In this document: piece by piece, positions 5,275 to 5,288 of the stretch | Numbering within the stretch: the stretch's first letter is position 1 | Layout of the letters: each line of letters starts with the position of its first letter | Assembly (NCBI GenBank): GCA_902783065.1 | Contig: CACZPV010000202.1 | Location: 1 to 5,288 of the forward strand | Direction: 5' to 3' | DNA: 5,288 nt | From: an uncultured Ruminococcus sp. | Lineage (GTDB): Bacteria; Bacillota; Clostridia; Oscillospirales; Acutalibacteraceae | The notes under the pieces: model-generated | Seen by the model: the letters and a program-made list of their open reading frames with translations, nothing else | Database searches by the model: none | Told to the model about the DNA's origin: nothing | Program-made: the position numbers and the translations under genes

Positions 5275-5288
5275 TATTATGGATGAAA
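5259..5288 (+). CDS. Possible start of a divergent gene cut by the right edge
   Basis: An ATG at 5259 opens a frame (MLQYSILWMK) that is still open at the edge. GAGG at 5251-5254 precedes it by only 4 nt, which is shorter than ideal; the ATG at 5283 in the same frame is an alternative. Ten codons are too few to identify anything, so this is only a flag for whoever has the neighbouring sequence. Confidence 0.15.
   Translation, partial: MLQYSILWMK

Noticed and set aside
1..5288. CRISPR array, tRNA, rRNA, insertion sequence or toxin-antitoxin pair
   Set aside because: I found no regularly spaced repeats, no cloverleaf-like sequence, no transposase motifs and no small gene pair anywhere in the window.

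Overview
The window looks like chromosomal DNA from a low-to-moderate G+C Gram-positive anaerobe, most likely a Clostridia member near Ruminococcus/Oscillospiraceae. This rests on A+T-rich composition, strong AGGAGG-type ribosome binding sites, single-membrane-type envelope genes, and the order rlmH, DJ-1-family gene, 5-formyltetrahydrofolate cyclo-ligase, mltG. The taxonomic call is inference from protein character and gene order; no 16S or other marker is present.

Left part (1-3130, + strand): the 3' end of rlmH (23S rRNA pseudouridine-1915 methyltransferase) runs in from the left edge. A 233-base gap follows with a good extended -10 sigma-A-type promoter, a near-perfect dyad over its -35, and a leader of roughly 190 nt that can fold just before the ribosome binding site. 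Three tightly packed genes follow. They encode a DJ-1/PfpI-family protein, a 5-formyltetrahydrofolate cyclo-ligase overlapping it by 13 bp, and the septal/elongation murein endotransglycosylase MltG starting 4 bp later. The three look like one transcription unit with translational coupling, although their functions (small-molecule or protein repair, folate salvage, glycan strand termination) are not one pathway.

Middle (3131-3339): a convergent intergenic region holding a strong, probably bidirectional intrinsic terminator and two further small tetraloop hairpins.

Right part (3340-5046, - strand): one 568-residue protein joins an ECF-like sigma-70 module (regions 2 and 4) in the cytoplasm to a single membrane span and a roughly 325-residue extracytoplasmic domain with only two cysteines. 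No anti-sigma gene lies next to it within the window. This membrane-tethered, apparently self-contained sigma-like regulator is the most unusual item here. Its region 2 has lost the usual core-binding signature, so it may be a divergent sigma factor or a repurposed sensor. Upstream (5047-5288) are a good ribosome binding site, a plausible promoter overlapped by a dyad, a perfect 10-bp inverted repeat with arms 63 bp apart, and possibly the first codons of a divergent gene at the right edge.
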